A DNA stretch of 21,772 nucleotides from Gaiellasilicea sp963794385 (GTDB taxonomy: Bacteria; Actinomycetota; Thermoleophilia; Gaiellales; Gaiellaceae): the NCBI GenBank assembly GCA_963794385.1, contig CAWCDT010000012.1, positions 1 through 21,772 on the forward strand, written 5' to 3'. Positions 1 through 6,840 of the stretch are shown here, piece by piece. A program made the position numbers and the translations under genes. The stretch's first letter is position 1; every line of letters begins with the position of its first letter. The notes below the pieces were generated by a model. The model made no database searches. It saw only the letters and a list, made by a program, of their open reading frames with translations, and was not told where the DNA came from.

Positions 1-309
1 CCGTCCGCGCGACGAACACGGCGGCGCGTCCGGTCGTCACTCCCGGCCCGACAGGTCCGCCGAGCATCCCGAAGAAGGAGAGCTCGAGCGGCCGGCGCGG
101 TCGGCATCGAGCCCGCCGATCACCTGGCCGCGGCCCGGACAGGCGAGCTGGTAGTAGGTCGGAGTGCCGCCGCCGTTCACCTGCACCCACGGTCCGGCGA
201 CGGGGATGCAGACGATGAGGCCGTCACATTCGCGGCCGGCGCTCGCGTTCGAGGGCCCGATGCCGGCTACAACGGCGAGGATCGTGAGAACGAGGGCGAG
301 TCGGATCAC
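1..309 (-). CDS. Small secreted protein, frameshifted and cut by window edge
   Basis: This is the last gene of the MoxR operon. Its GTG start shares a GTGA overlap with the stop of the upstream VWA gene, and GGGAGG lies just before it. The N-terminus is a signal peptide (hydrophobic stretch ending in SNASAG), followed by a Cys-containing segment with CDGLIVCIPVAGPW and YYQLACPGRG. The starting frame closes at 37 after 90 residues with an unconvincing Ser-rich tail. From about position 100 downward another frame instead reads LELSFFGMLGGPVGPGVTTG and AAVFVART, and stays open to the window edge. That sequence continues the GGLDAD segment naturally, so I infer a one- or two-base indel near 85-100. 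I recall similar secreted proteins in Thermoleophilia; no function is known to me. Coding is well supported, the exact product is not. Confidence 0.6.
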
Positions 310-1268
310 GGCAACCTCCCGAAGAGCAGAGCGGACAGGGCACCCGCTGCGAGGAGCAGGACGGCGCCTCCGGCCGCGAACGCGGCCGTGATCTCGCGGT
401 CCTCCTTGACGTGGCCAACGCGCGAGCCGAGCTCCTCGTAGACCGCGTTCAGGCTCGCGGCGTCGGGCGCCGCGTAGAAGCGGCCGCCGGTCAGCTGCGA
501 CACCTGCCGCAGCGTCGGCGGGTCGGGTGGCACGGTCACGCGCTGCGTGAAGCCGTTGTCGTCGACCACCTCGACGACGCCGTTCGGAGTGCCGAACGCG
601 ACGGTGTGGACGGGGATCTTGAGCCTCCGCGCGCGCTGCGCCGCCTGCTGCGGCTCGAGCACGCCCTGGGTCTGGGCGCCGTCGGAGAGGATGAGGATCG
701 CAGCCGGCGGCTTCTTGTTGCGTTCCGCAGGGACGCGCTGGGCGACCTGGACGGCGCGTGCGATCCCCTCGCCGAGCGCGGTGCCGTCGCCGGTGCGGAG
801 GTTGCGGAGGGCACGCAGCGCCGCATCGCGGTTCGCCGTCGCGGGCAAGACGGTGTGCGCCGCCTGCGAGAACGAGACCATGCCCACTCGGTAGTCTTCC
901 GGCAACTTTTGGAGGAAGCGACGGACCGCCTCCTGTGCCACCGCGAGCCGAGTCGGCGGGACGTCGGTCGCGACCATCGAGCGAGACGTATCCATCGCGA
1001 GCACGACCGTCGCCTGCTCCTGCTCGACCGAGAGGGTCGCGTGTGGCCGGGCGAGACCGGTCGCGAGCGCGGCGAGCGCAAGCAGGCCGAGCACCGGCGG
1101 CAGGTGGCGCAGCTTGCCGGGGCGCCGGCCGATCAGGTTCGGCGTCAGCGCCGGGTTCGCGAACGCCGCCGCCTGGCGCTCGCGCCGCCGCTCGAGCGCG
1201 ACGTAGCCCGCGATCGCCAGTGGCACCGCCAGGAGCGTCAGGAGCCCGAGCGGCCAGTCGAAGCTCAC
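306..1268 (-). CDS. VWA-domain membrane protein, BatA-like
   Basis: A 320-residue membrane-anchored von Willebrand factor A protein. Hydrophobic segments lie near residues 5-25 and 57-73 and at the C-terminus near 290-315, so the VWA domain is probably exposed between membrane anchors, as in BatA-type proteins of MoxR operons. The metal-ion-dependent adhesion site is intact: DTSRS at 93-97, Thr163 in GDGTALGEG, and Asp196 in LSDGAQT. The N-terminal region resembles the BatA cap (FANPALTPNLIG). It starts with GTG at 1268, overlapping the DUF58 stop by GTGA, and ends with the same kind of overlap into the next gene. Known relatives work with MoxR ATPases in protein or metal-centre assembly and envelope stress; the client here cannot be read from sequence. 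The family call is secure. Confidence 0.92.
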   Translation of the reverse strand: MSFDWPLGLLTLLAVPLAIAGYVALERRRERQAAAFANPALTPNLIGRRPGKLRHLPPVLGLLALAALATGLARPHATLSVEQEQATVVLAMDTSRSMVATDVPPTRLAVAQEAVRRFLQKLPEDYRVGMVSFSQAAHTVLPATANRDAALRALRNLRTGDGTALGEGIARAVQVAQRVPAERNKKPPAAILILSDGAQTQGVLEPQQAAQRARRLKIPVHTVAFGTPNGVVEVVDDNGFTQRVTVPPDPPTLRQVSQLTGGRFYAAPDAASLNAVYEELGSRVGHVKEDREITAAFAAGGAVLLLAAGALSALLFGRLP

Positions 1269-2206
1269 CGGCGGCCACCCCTGCGGCGCAGGTACTGAGC
1301 GACCGGTCGCAGCCAGTCGCCCTCGGTCGAGACGACGACGTGGCCCACGCCGAGCGACGTGAGCTCGGCGGCGACTTCGGCGCGCTCGGCCGCGGCCGCG
1401 GCCTCGAAGCGCTGACGAAGCCGAGAGCTCGCAGTGTCGACCCGCAGCTGGCGGCCGGTCTCGGGGTCGACGAGCCGCAGCTCACCCACGTTCGGCAGCG
1501 TTTCCTCGCGCGGGTCGCGGATCTCGACCGCGAGCACGTCGTGGCCGCCCGCGAGCTGCAGGAGCGGCAGGCGCCAGTCGCGCGGCCCGCGGAAGTCGGA
1601 GACGATCGCGACGAGCGAGCGCTGCCGCGCCATCCGCGCGACGAGGTGGAGCGCCTCGCCGAGGGAGGTGGCGCCGCCTCCCTCGAGCACGGGCTCACGC
1701 CGCAGCGAGAGGAGGAGGCCGAGCATCCCGGCTCGGCCCGCACGCGGCGGGATCACCTGCGAGGAGCCGGAGCCGCTGCCGAATCCGACGAGACCGAGCC
1801 GGTTGCCACGGCGACTGGCGAGGTGGCCGAGCGCGAGCGCGACGCCCTCGGCGACGTCCGCCTTCCGACGCTCGGCGGTCCCGAACGACATCGACGCCGA
1901 GATGTCGAGGGCAAGCCATGTGACGAGGACGCGCTCGGCCAGGTCGATGCGCACGTGCGTCTCACCCGTGCGTGCGGTGACGTTCCACTCGATCCGGCGC
2001 ACGTCGTCGCCGGGCACGTATGGCCGCACCTGAGCGAGCTCGCTGCCCGCCCCGAGGAGCGCCGAGCGATGGTCGCCCGCCAGCATTCCCTCGATCCGGC
2101 GACCGATCGTGAGGTCGAGCGCCCGGAGGAGCGTCTCGGGCAGCGGGCCTGGGCCCGGGCGGTCGGGCGTGCGCTCGAACGCGTGCGCTTCCGGCGCGAC
2201 TGTCAA
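1265..2206 (-). CDS. DUF58 domain protein of the MoxR operon
   Basis: A 313-residue DUF58 protein. The family signature RPYVPGDDVRRIEWNVTAR is at residues 61-79. It is followed by a VWA-like fold with ALDISASMSFG, so the DxSxS metal site is at 101-105, and later VAIVSDFRGPRDW. No membrane segment is obvious. The start is inferred as TTG at 2206, because it overlaps the MoxR stop as TTGA and gives a sensible N-terminus; GGGAG lies about 11 bases upstream, a little far. The frame stays open far upstream, but that stretch is antisense shadow of the MoxR gene. DUF58 proteins are almost always encoded next to MoxR ATPases and are thought to be partners of the chaperone. Function beyond that is unknown. 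Confidence 0.9.
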   Translation of the reverse strand: MTVAPEAHAFERTPDRPGPGPLPETLLRALDLTIGRRIEGMLAGDHRSALLGAGSELAQVRPYVPGDDVRRIEWNVTARTGETHVRIDLAERVLVTWLALDISASMSFGTAERRKADVAEGVALALGHLASRRGNRLGLVGFGSGSGSSQVIPPRAGRAGMLGLLLSLRREPVLEGGGATSLGEALHLVARMARQRSLVAIVSDFRGPRDWRLPLLQLAGGHDVLAVEIRDPREETLPNVGELRLVDPETGRQLRVDTASSRLRQRFEAAAAAERAEVAAELTSLGVGHVVVSTEGDWLRPVAQYLRRRGGRR

Positions 2207-3207
2207 GCGGCGGCCGTCTCCCTTCTGCTCAGGTCGAGCTCGGGCGCCTGCACCTTGGCGAGCACGGCGTCGAGGATCTGATCGGAGTCGACCTGTTCTG
2301 CGAGTGCCTGGTAGCTGAGCACGAGCCGGTGCCGGAGCGCGTCCTTTGCGAGCGACTCGACGTCGGCGACGACCACGTAGTCGCGGCCGCGGAGGTACGC
2401 GAGCGCCCGGGCCGACTGGACGAGGCTGATGGGGCCGCGGGGGCTCGCGCCGTAGGAGACGAACGGCGCCAGCTCGGCGAGCCCGTAGCGCGCCGGCTCG
2501 CGGGTCGCGGTCGCGAGCTGGACTGTGTAGCTGACGATGCCGGGATCGACGTACACGGCGCCCGCAGCCGCCTGCAGGTCCTGCAGCCGCTCGAGCTCGA
2601 GCACGCGCCGCAGCACGGGAGGCGCGACGAGCGAGCGCTGCACGACAGTCAGCTCCTCGTCGTGCTCGGGGTAGCCGACGAGGATCTTCAGCATGAAGCG
2701 GTCGACCTGCGCCTCGGGGAGCGGGTAGGTGCCCTCCGACTCGATCGGGTTCTGGGTCGCCATGACGAGGAAGGGCTCCGGGACGGGGTAGGTCTCGTGC
2801 CCGATTGTGACCTGGCGCTCCTGCATCACCTCGAGCAGCGCCGACTGCACCTTGGCCGGGGCGCGGTTGATCTCGTCCGCAAGCAGGAAGTTGCAGAAGA
2901 CGGGCCCGAGCTCGGTGTCGAAATCGCTCGAGCTCGGCCGGTAGACACGCGTGCCGACGAGGTCGGAGGGGACGAGGTCGGGCGTGAACTGGATTCGCTG
3001 GAAAGTGCCGCCGAGCACCTGCGCGGTCGTCTTGATCGTCAGAGTCTTCGCGAGGCCGGGCACGCCCTCGATCAGGAGATGCCCGCTCGAGAGCAGGCAC
3101 ACGAGCACGCGCTCGAGCATCGCGTCCTGCCCTGCGATCACCCGCTTGATCTCGAAAAGGGCCTGCTCGAGCAGCTCGCGCTGCTCCTCGACGGTGGTCT
3201 CGCTCAC
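2203..3207 (-). CDS. MoxR-family AAA+ ATPase
   Basis: A 334-residue cytoplasmic AAA+ ATPase of the MoxR class. Walker A GVPGLAKT is at residues 48-55, Walker B LLADEINRA around 108-116, and the sensor-1 region ATQNPIESEGTYPLPEAQVDRF at about 150-171 is typical of the family. The C-terminal lid contains YGASPRGPISL. The start is GTG at 3207, preceded by AAGGAGAG at a good distance, and the length matches other MoxR proteins. It is the first gene of a four-gene operon joined by 4-bp overlaps with DUF58, VWA and a small secreted protein. MoxR ATPases use ATP hydrolysis to remodel or mature client proteins together with VWA partners; the client here is unknown. It is transcribed divergently from the two-component genes. 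Confidence 0.95.
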   Translation of the reverse strand: MSETTVEEQRELLEQALFEIKRVIAGQDAMLERVLVCLLSSGHLLIEGVPGLAKTLTIKTTAQVLGGTFQRIQFTPDLVPSDLVGTRVYRPSSSDFDTELGPVFCNFLLADEINRAPAKVQSALLEVMQERQVTIGHETYPVPEPFLVMATQNPIESEGTYPLPEAQVDRFMLKILVGYPEHDEELTVVQRSLVAPPVLRRVLELERLQDLQAAAGAVYVDPGIVSYTVQLATATREPARYGLAELAPFVSYGASPRGPISLVQSARALAYLRGRDYVVVADVESLAKDALRHRLVLSYQALAEQVDSDQILDAVLAKVQAPELDLSRRETAAA

Positions 3208-3229
3208 GGCGCGCTCTCCTTGCTCGAGG

Positions 3230-3247
3230 GGTTGGCGCCAGTCAACC
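3230..3247. promoter_or_regulatory. Inverted repeat in the MoxR / response-regulator intergenic region
   Basis: GGTTG and CAACC arms flank an 8-base spacer, an interrupted palindrome midway between the two divergent starts (3207 minus, 3298 plus). It could be an operator for one or both operons. The arms are only five bases and I find no convincing -10/-35 pair around them, so this is a weak call. Confidence 0.3.
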
Positions 3248-3297
3248 AATCCGGCGGTAAAGCCCGGATAAAGGCGGCGAGTACGATGGGTGAACCT

Positions 3298-3975
3298 ATG
3301 CGCGTGCTTGTCGTCGAGGACGAGCGGGACCTGGCCGACGCGATCGCGGGCGGCCTGCGCAGGGAGGGGTACGCCGTCGATCTCGCGCACGCGGGCGACG
3401 AGGCGCTCGTCAAGGCGCGCGTCTACCCCTACGACCTGATCTGCCTCGACCTCAGCCTTCCCGGTACCGGCGGCCGCGAGGTCTGCCGGACGATCCGCGC
3501 CGAGGAGCGCGCGGACGGCGCGCCGCAGCCGCGGATTCTGATGCTGACGGCGCACGGCACGGTCGACGATCGGATCTCGGGTCTCGACGACGGAGCCGAC
3601 GACTATCTGGTCAAGCCGTTCGAGCTCGGGGAGCTCGCCGCCCGCGCGCGGGCGCTCCTGCGCCGGCCCGGTGACGCCGGCCCGCCGCCGCTGCGCGTCG
3701 GCTCGCTCGAGCTCGACCCCGCACGCCACGAAGCGTCCCAGGACGGCAAGCCGCTCGCCTTGACCCCGAAGGAGTTCGCGCTCCTCCGCTACTTCATGTC
3801 CCGGCCGGGCGAGGCGCTCTCCGAGTTCGAGCTGCTCACGCACGTCTGGGACGAGAACGCGAACCCGCTGACGCGGACGGTGCGCGTGACCGTGATGACG
3901 CTGCGCCGCAAGCTCGCCGGGGATCCGATCGAGACGGTGCACGGCGCCGGCTACCGACTCCGGGAGGACGTATGA
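3298..3975 (+). CDS. OmpR/PhoB-family response regulator
   Basis: A 225-residue two-component response regulator. The receiver domain occupies about residues 1-118, with acidic Glu7/Asp8, phosphoacceptor Asp51 (in ICLDLSLPG), the switch Thr in MLTAHG and the conserved Lys in DYLVKPFEL. A winged-helix OmpR-type DNA-binding domain follows, with LTPKEFALLRYF and the C-terminal HGAGYRLRE. I chose ATG 3298 because it gives the standard MRVLVVEDE N-terminus; an in-frame ATG at 3286 would add four residues and cannot be excluded. The stop overlaps the kinase start as ATGA, so the two are translationally coupled. The receiver is phosphorylated by the kinase encoded next. Possible targets include the fasciclin promoter just downstream of the kinase gene, but this is inference. 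Confidence 0.95.
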   Translation: MRVLVVEDERDLADAIAGGLRREGYAVDLAHAGDEALVKARVYPYDLICLDLSLPGTGGREVCRTIRAEERADGAPQPRILMLTAHGTVDDRISGLDDGADDYLVKPFELGELAARARALLRRPGDAGPPPLRVGSLELDPARHEASQDGKPLALTPKEFALLRYFMSRPGEALSEFELLTHVWDENANPLTRTVRVTVMTLRRKLAGDPIETVHGAGYRLREDV

Positions 3976-5177
3976 GGGAGTTCATGCGTTCGATCAGAGT
4001 TCGCTTGACGCTGCTCTATTCGGGCGTGCTCTTCCTGGTCGCGGCGCTCCTCGTTGCGGGGCTGTATTTCGGCCTCTCGCTCAGCCTCCGCGACGAGCCG
4101 GTGTCGCAGACGGTCGTCGTCGAGCGCGTGCCCGTGAACGACGGCAGCCAGCTCGAGGAACGGACGCTCGTCGACGCACGGGCCTTCGAGCAGCAGGTCA
4201 ACGAGCGCACGCTGCGCAACCTGCGCAACTTCTCGCTCGGCGCGCTCGGCGCGCTCTTCGTCGCGAGTCTTGCGGTGGGGTGGGTGATCGCGGGCAGGGT
4301 GCTCGCGCCGATCGCCCACATCACGGAGGTCGCGCGCGAGATCCAGGCGCGCGAGCTCTCGCGGCGGATCGAGCTCGGCGGGCCGGACGACGAGCTGAAG
4401 CGGCTGGCCGACACCTTCGACGCCATGCTCGCCCGCCTCGACGTCGCCTTCGCCTCCCAGCGCCGCTTCGTCGCCGACGCCTCACACGAGCTCCGTACGC
4501 CGCTCGCGACGATCAAGGCCAACCTCGAGCTCGCGCTCACCGACGCCGAAGGCGACGCCGAGAGCCGGGCTCGGGCGGCCGCGGTGATCAAGCGCGCGAT
4601 CGACCGGATGGCACGCCTCACCGACGACCTGCTCGCCCTCGCTCGCCTCGACGCGCCGGCGAACGGCCGCGAGCCGGTTCCGCTCGCCGTTCTGCTCGAG
4701 GACGCACGCGAGGAGTTCGCCGCCGCCGCTGCGGTGCGCGGCGTCGAGCTGGAGACGGCGGTCGAGCCGGACGTCACGGTGTCGGGTGACCGCGACGTGC
4801 TCAAGCGGGCGCTCGCGAACCTTCTCGACAACGCCGTCCGGGTCGCACCACGGGGGTCGTCGGTCCGCCTCGCGCACGGCCGGCAGGACGCGTGGACGTG
4901 GCTGGCCGTCGCCGACGAGGGACCCGGGATCGCGGTCGAGCATCAACAGTCGATCTTCGACCGCTTCTGGCGGACCGACGACGGGCGCACGCGGCCCGGC
5001 GGCGGCAGCGGGCTCGGCCTCGCGATCGTGCGCCAAATCGCCGAAGCTCATCGCGGCTCGGTCGAGGTCTTCTCCGAGCCTGGCGCAGGCGCGACCTTCG
5101 TCCTCTGGCTCCCCAGGGACGCCGACTGCGGCGATCCTCCGCAGGGCGATCCGACCCGCGCCCCGGCGCTGACCTGA
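3972..5177 (+). CDS. Sensor histidine kinase with HAMP domain
   Basis: A 401-residue membrane histidine kinase, partner of the preceding regulator. Transmembrane segments are near residues 13-37 and 88-110, enclosing an extracytoplasmic sensor of about 50 residues with no recognisable domain. A HAMP linker follows (about 110-160, ending DTFDAMLARLD). The HisKA helix has the phosphorylated His172 in ASHELRTPLA. The ATPase domain has the N box LANLLDNAV (Asn287), G1 box ADEGPGIA, F box FDRFWR and G2 box GGGSGLGLAIV. The layout resembles the MprB/CutS/BaeS-like OmpR-partner kinases of actinomycetes. The signal is unknown. About 140 bases of non-coding DNA follow before the fasciclin gene, including a weak 5-bp hairpin near 5200-5213 that may not terminate. 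Confidence 0.95.
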   Translation: MREFMRSIRVRLTLLYSGVLFLVAALLVAGLYFGLSLSLRDEPVSQTVVVERVPVNDGSQLEERTLVDARAFEQQVNERTLRNLRNFSLGALGALFVASLAVGWVIAGRVLAPIAHITEVAREIQARELSRRIELGGPDDELKRLADTFDAMLARLDVAFASQRRFVADASHELRTPLATIKANLELALTDAEGDAESRARAAAVIKRAIDRMARLTDDLLALARLDAPANGREPVPLAVLLEDAREEFAAAAAVRGVELETAVEPDVTVSGDRDVLKRALANLLDNAVRVAPRGSSVRLAHGRQDAWTWLAVADEGPGIAVEHQQSIFDRFWRTDDGRTRPGGGSGLGLAIVRQIAEAHRGSVEVFSEPGAGATFVLWLPRDADCGDPPQGDPTRAPALT

Positions 5178-5250
5178 GACCCGCGTCGACCTAGGACGAC
5201 GGCCGTGAGGCCGGCAGCGGAACGTCGCCGCGGCGCGTGCCGATCGGCGT

Positions 5251-5279
5251 TTGCGTGCTTGGTACAGAGTCTGTATAGT
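5251..5279 (+). promoter_or_regulatory. Promoter of the fasciclin operon
   Basis: TTGCGT at 5251-5256 and TATAGT at 5274-5279 are separated by 17 bases, a good match in spacing and in the -10 element to a housekeeping sigma-70-type promoter. Transcription would begin near 5286, about 33 bases before the start codon. The region is clearly A+T-richer than its surroundings. Confidence 0.6.
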
Positions 5280-5296
5280 GTTCGTACATTCTCTGT
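5262..5296 (+). promoter_or_regulatory. Two tandem operator-like repeats over the fasciclin promoter
   Basis: GTACAGAGTCTGT at 5262-5274 and GTACATTCTCTGT at 5284-5296 match at 10 of 13 positions (GTACA-N3-TCTGT) and start exactly 22 bases apart, two helical turns. The first copy also sits in a perfect inverted repeat, TACAGA-G-TCTGTA (5263-5275). It covers the spacer and the edge of the -10 element; the second covers the predicted transcription start. This placement suggests repression. OmpR-family regulators bind direct repeats, and one is encoded just upstream, so it is a candidate ligand by inference. Confidence 0.5.
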
Positions 5297-5318
5297 CAAA
5301 CAAGCATAGGAGGTAGTC

Positions 5319-5852
5319 ATGCAGCACCGAATCGCCCCGTTTCTCGCAGCGCTCCTCGCCGCAGGCCTGCTCACCGGGACGGCCACGGCGGCACCGGCCG
5401 AGCAGACGGCCGCCCAGAAGACGGTCGTCGGCGTCGCAACAGGGGACAAGCGGTTTTCGACGCTCGTCACGCTCGTCAAGCAGGCCGGCCTCGCGCAGAC
5501 GCTGTCCGCGAAGGGCCCGTACACCGTGTTCGCGCCGACGAACGCCGCGTTCGCGAAGCTGAAGCAGAACGCGCCGGCGACATACGAGGCGGTCGCCACG
5601 ACTCCGGCGCTCCTGAAGCAGGTGCTCACCTACCACGTGCTCGCGAAGCGCGTGCCGAGCACGGCCGCCGTCGCCGCGGCCCGGCAGGGAGCGTCCGTCA
5701 AGACCGTCCAGGGCGAGCGGATCAAGCTCTCGCTCAAGGCGGGCAAGCTCGTGCTCAACCGCACCTCACGCGTGATCGTCGCCGACGTCAAGGCGTCGAA
5801 CGGCGTCATTCACGCGATCGACACCGTCCTCGTCCCGCCCAGCGCCGCCTAG
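5319..5852 (+). CDS. Secreted fasciclin (FAS1) domain protein
   Basis: A 177-residue exported protein made of a signal peptide and one FAS1 domain. The signal peptide has a hydrophobic core (FLAALLAAGLLTG) and a probable cleavage site after TATAA. The FAS1 fold shows its hallmark segments: GDKRFSTLVTLVKQAGL, YTVFAPTNAAFAKL (H1), LLKQVLTYHVL, and the C-terminal VIVADVKASNGVIHAIDTVL (H2). The ribosome site AGGAGGT is near-perfect. FAS1 proteins are extracellular or surface adhesion modules; actinobacterial relatives such as MPT70/MPT83 are secreted and often under dedicated regulators. The gene has its own promoter with operator-like repeats and is probably co-transcribed with the next gene, 13 bases downstream. 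Confidence 0.93.
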   Translation: MQHRIAPFLAALLAAGLLTGTATAAPAEQTAAQKTVVGVATGDKRFSTLVTLVKQAGLAQTLSAKGPYTVFAPTNAAFAKLKQNAPATYEAVATTPALLKQVLTYHVLAKRVPSTAAVAAARQGASVKTVQGERIKLSLKAGKLVLNRTSRVIVADVKASNGVIHAIDTVLVPPSAA

Positions 5853-5865
5853 GAGAGGAGACACG

Positions 5866-6189
5866 ATGCGCAAGCTCGCCCTGACACTCGCGACGGCCGC
5901 CGCCACGGCGGTCGCCCTCGTCCCGGCCGCAACGGCCGCTCCGTCGGCACGGGGTGCTGACGCCGTTCGCGGCGCCCGCTGCATCGCGGCCGGGGTCGGC
6001 TTCCTGGCCGAGAACGGCCTGCTCGCCGCCGCTGCGCGGCAGCAGATCGACTACGACACCGTCGACTCCGACTCCGGCGGAAGCGAAGGCCCGATCAACA
6101 CCGACCTGCCGGCAGGGTCGTACCTGCCGCTCGGCGCCGTGATCCGGCTTCACTTCACGAACCCGGAGCTCTTCGACTGGTGCAGCTAG
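5866..6189 (+). CDS. Small secreted protein downstream of the fasciclin gene
   Basis: A 107-residue exported protein of unknown function. The signal peptide (LALTLATAAATAVALVPAATA) ends at an Ala-rich cleavage site. The mature part of about 80 residues has two cysteines (in GARCIAAGVGFL and the C-terminal FDWCS) that could form a disulphide, an acidic Ser/Gly stretch (DSDSGGSEG), and a hydrophobic PAGSYLPLGAVIRLHFTN segment. A strong purine-rich ribosome site (AGGAGAGGAG) lies before the ATG. It follows the fasciclin gene closely and ends just before a strong hairpin, so the two form a bicistronic unit. I recall similar proteins next to fasciclin genes in Thermoleophilia. A surface or adhesion-related role is inferred only from that context. 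Confidence 0.85.
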   Translation: MRKLALTLATAAATAVALVPAATAAPSARGADAVRGARCIAAGVGFLAENGLLAAAARQQIDYDTVDSDSGGSEGPINTDLPAGSYLPLGAVIRLHFTNPELFDWCS

Positions 6190-6194
6190 GGGGA

Positions 6195-6227
6195 GAGCCG
6201 TCCGCGACCGAGGGTCGCGGACGGCTC
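6195..6227. terminator. Perfect 15-bp hairpin between convergent genes
   Basis: A perfect 15-bp inverted repeat (arms 6195-6209 and 6213-6227) with a 3-base loop (GAG) begins five bases after the stop of the small secreted protein. Its right arm runs into the stop codon (6226-6228) of the convergent membrane-protein gene. There is no long T-run, as is usual in very high-GC bacteria. It could serve as a bidirectional terminator. Confidence 0.75.
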
Positions 6228-6615
6228 ACCGCTTCTCCGTGACGAGCAACCCGAGAACGGCGCCGAAGACGGCGTGCGCCGCGACCTCCTGGCCGAAGAC
6301 GCGCGCGTTCCCGAGGAGCGGCGGCCAGGCCCCGCTCCTGCGGTCCGGATGGAAGCGGTCGACGAGCGCCATCCCGGGCCAAAGGGCAGCACCCTCGAGC
6401 TGGGCCGCCGCGATCCCGGCCGCCGGACCGCGCAGTCCGAGCCGCGCAAACGCAACGCCGGCGGCCGCCCCGTTCGCGAGGTGCATAGCCATTCCCGCGA
6501 GGCGCCAGCGCCGCCGCGAGAGCGGGGCGCCAAGCAGGCGGACATCGCTGTACGGCGTGCCGAAGAGACGCTGCAGCACGGGCTCGGCGGCGGCCCACGC
6601 GGCCGCCGCCGTCAT
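6226..6615 (-). CDS. Conserved small membrane protein of unknown function
   Basis: A 129-residue Ala/Leu/Gly-rich protein with several short hydrophobic stretches (around 50-70, 73-83 and 110-126), probably an integral membrane protein. Conserved-looking motifs are RLFGTPYSDVRLLG near the N-terminus, GAALWPGMALVDRFHPDRR with a run of Arg/Asp/His, and GAWPPLLGNARVFGQEVAAHAVFG. I recall similar proteins in Thermoleophilia, all unnamed. The ATG at 6615 is the only standard start available; the open frame upstream has no other start codon before the neighbouring small gene. The ribosome site is weak, suggesting translation after the 48-residue gene 28 bases upstream. Its stop codon lies inside the terminator hairpin. 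No function is proposed. Confidence 0.75.
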   Translation of the reverse strand: MTAAAAWAAAEPVLQRLFGTPYSDVRLLGAPLSRRRWRLAGMAMHLANGAAAGVAFARLGLRGPAAGIAAAQLEGAALWPGMALVDRFHPDRRSGAWPPLLGNARVFGQEVAAHAVFGAVLGLLVTEKR

Positions 6616-6643
6616 CCCCGCGAGCGCAGCCCGGAGGTCGAGC

Positions 6644-6790
6644 TCAGTCGCTCTGATTCTCGCCCTCGCCGCGCCAGGCGCCCGACTCGGAGCCGCGCCG
6701 CTCGATCAGTTCCTTGAAGCGCTGGAGATCGCCCTGCACGCGCCGGCTGTCCATGCCCAGCGCGGCGCCGACCTGCTCGGTGAGAGCCAT
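6644..6790 (-). CDS. 48-residue small protein upstream of the membrane protein
   Basis: A short gene supported mainly by its translation start: ATG at 6790 is preceded by GAGGAGG seven bases away, the best ribosome site on this strand here. The product begins MALTEQVGAALGMDSRRVQG and continues as an amphipathic, charged helix (DLQRFKELIERRG) with a polar acidic tail. It has no membrane segment or signal peptide. It is divergent from the photolyase gene, with the two starts only about 50 bases apart, and lies upstream of the small membrane protein in the same direction. Function unknown; a small soluble helical protein or regulator is possible. The competing long frames on this strand have no ribosome site. 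Confidence 0.6.
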   Translation of the reverse strand: MALTEQVGAALGMDSRRVQGDLQRFKELIERRGSESGAWRGEGENQSD

Positions 6791-6840
6791 GTGGTTCCTC
6801 CTCGGAGTGGTCGAAGATGCTGCCTACCCTTTGTCCAAAG

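Noticed and set aside
37..1743. Long minus-strand open frame of 568 codons across three genes
   Set aside because: Most of it is Arg/Ala/Pro-rich shadow of the VWA and DUF58 genes; only the part below 309 belongs to a real gene.
2329..3285. Upstream extension of the response-regulator frame by over 300 codons
   Set aside because: It is antisense to MoxR, whose Walker motifs are intact, and it crosses the intergenic region; the receiver domain starts at 3298.
5200..5213. Hairpin after the sensor-kinase gene as terminator
   Set aside because: Only a 5-bp stem with a 4-base loop and no T-run; too weak compared with the two perfect hairpins elsewhere.
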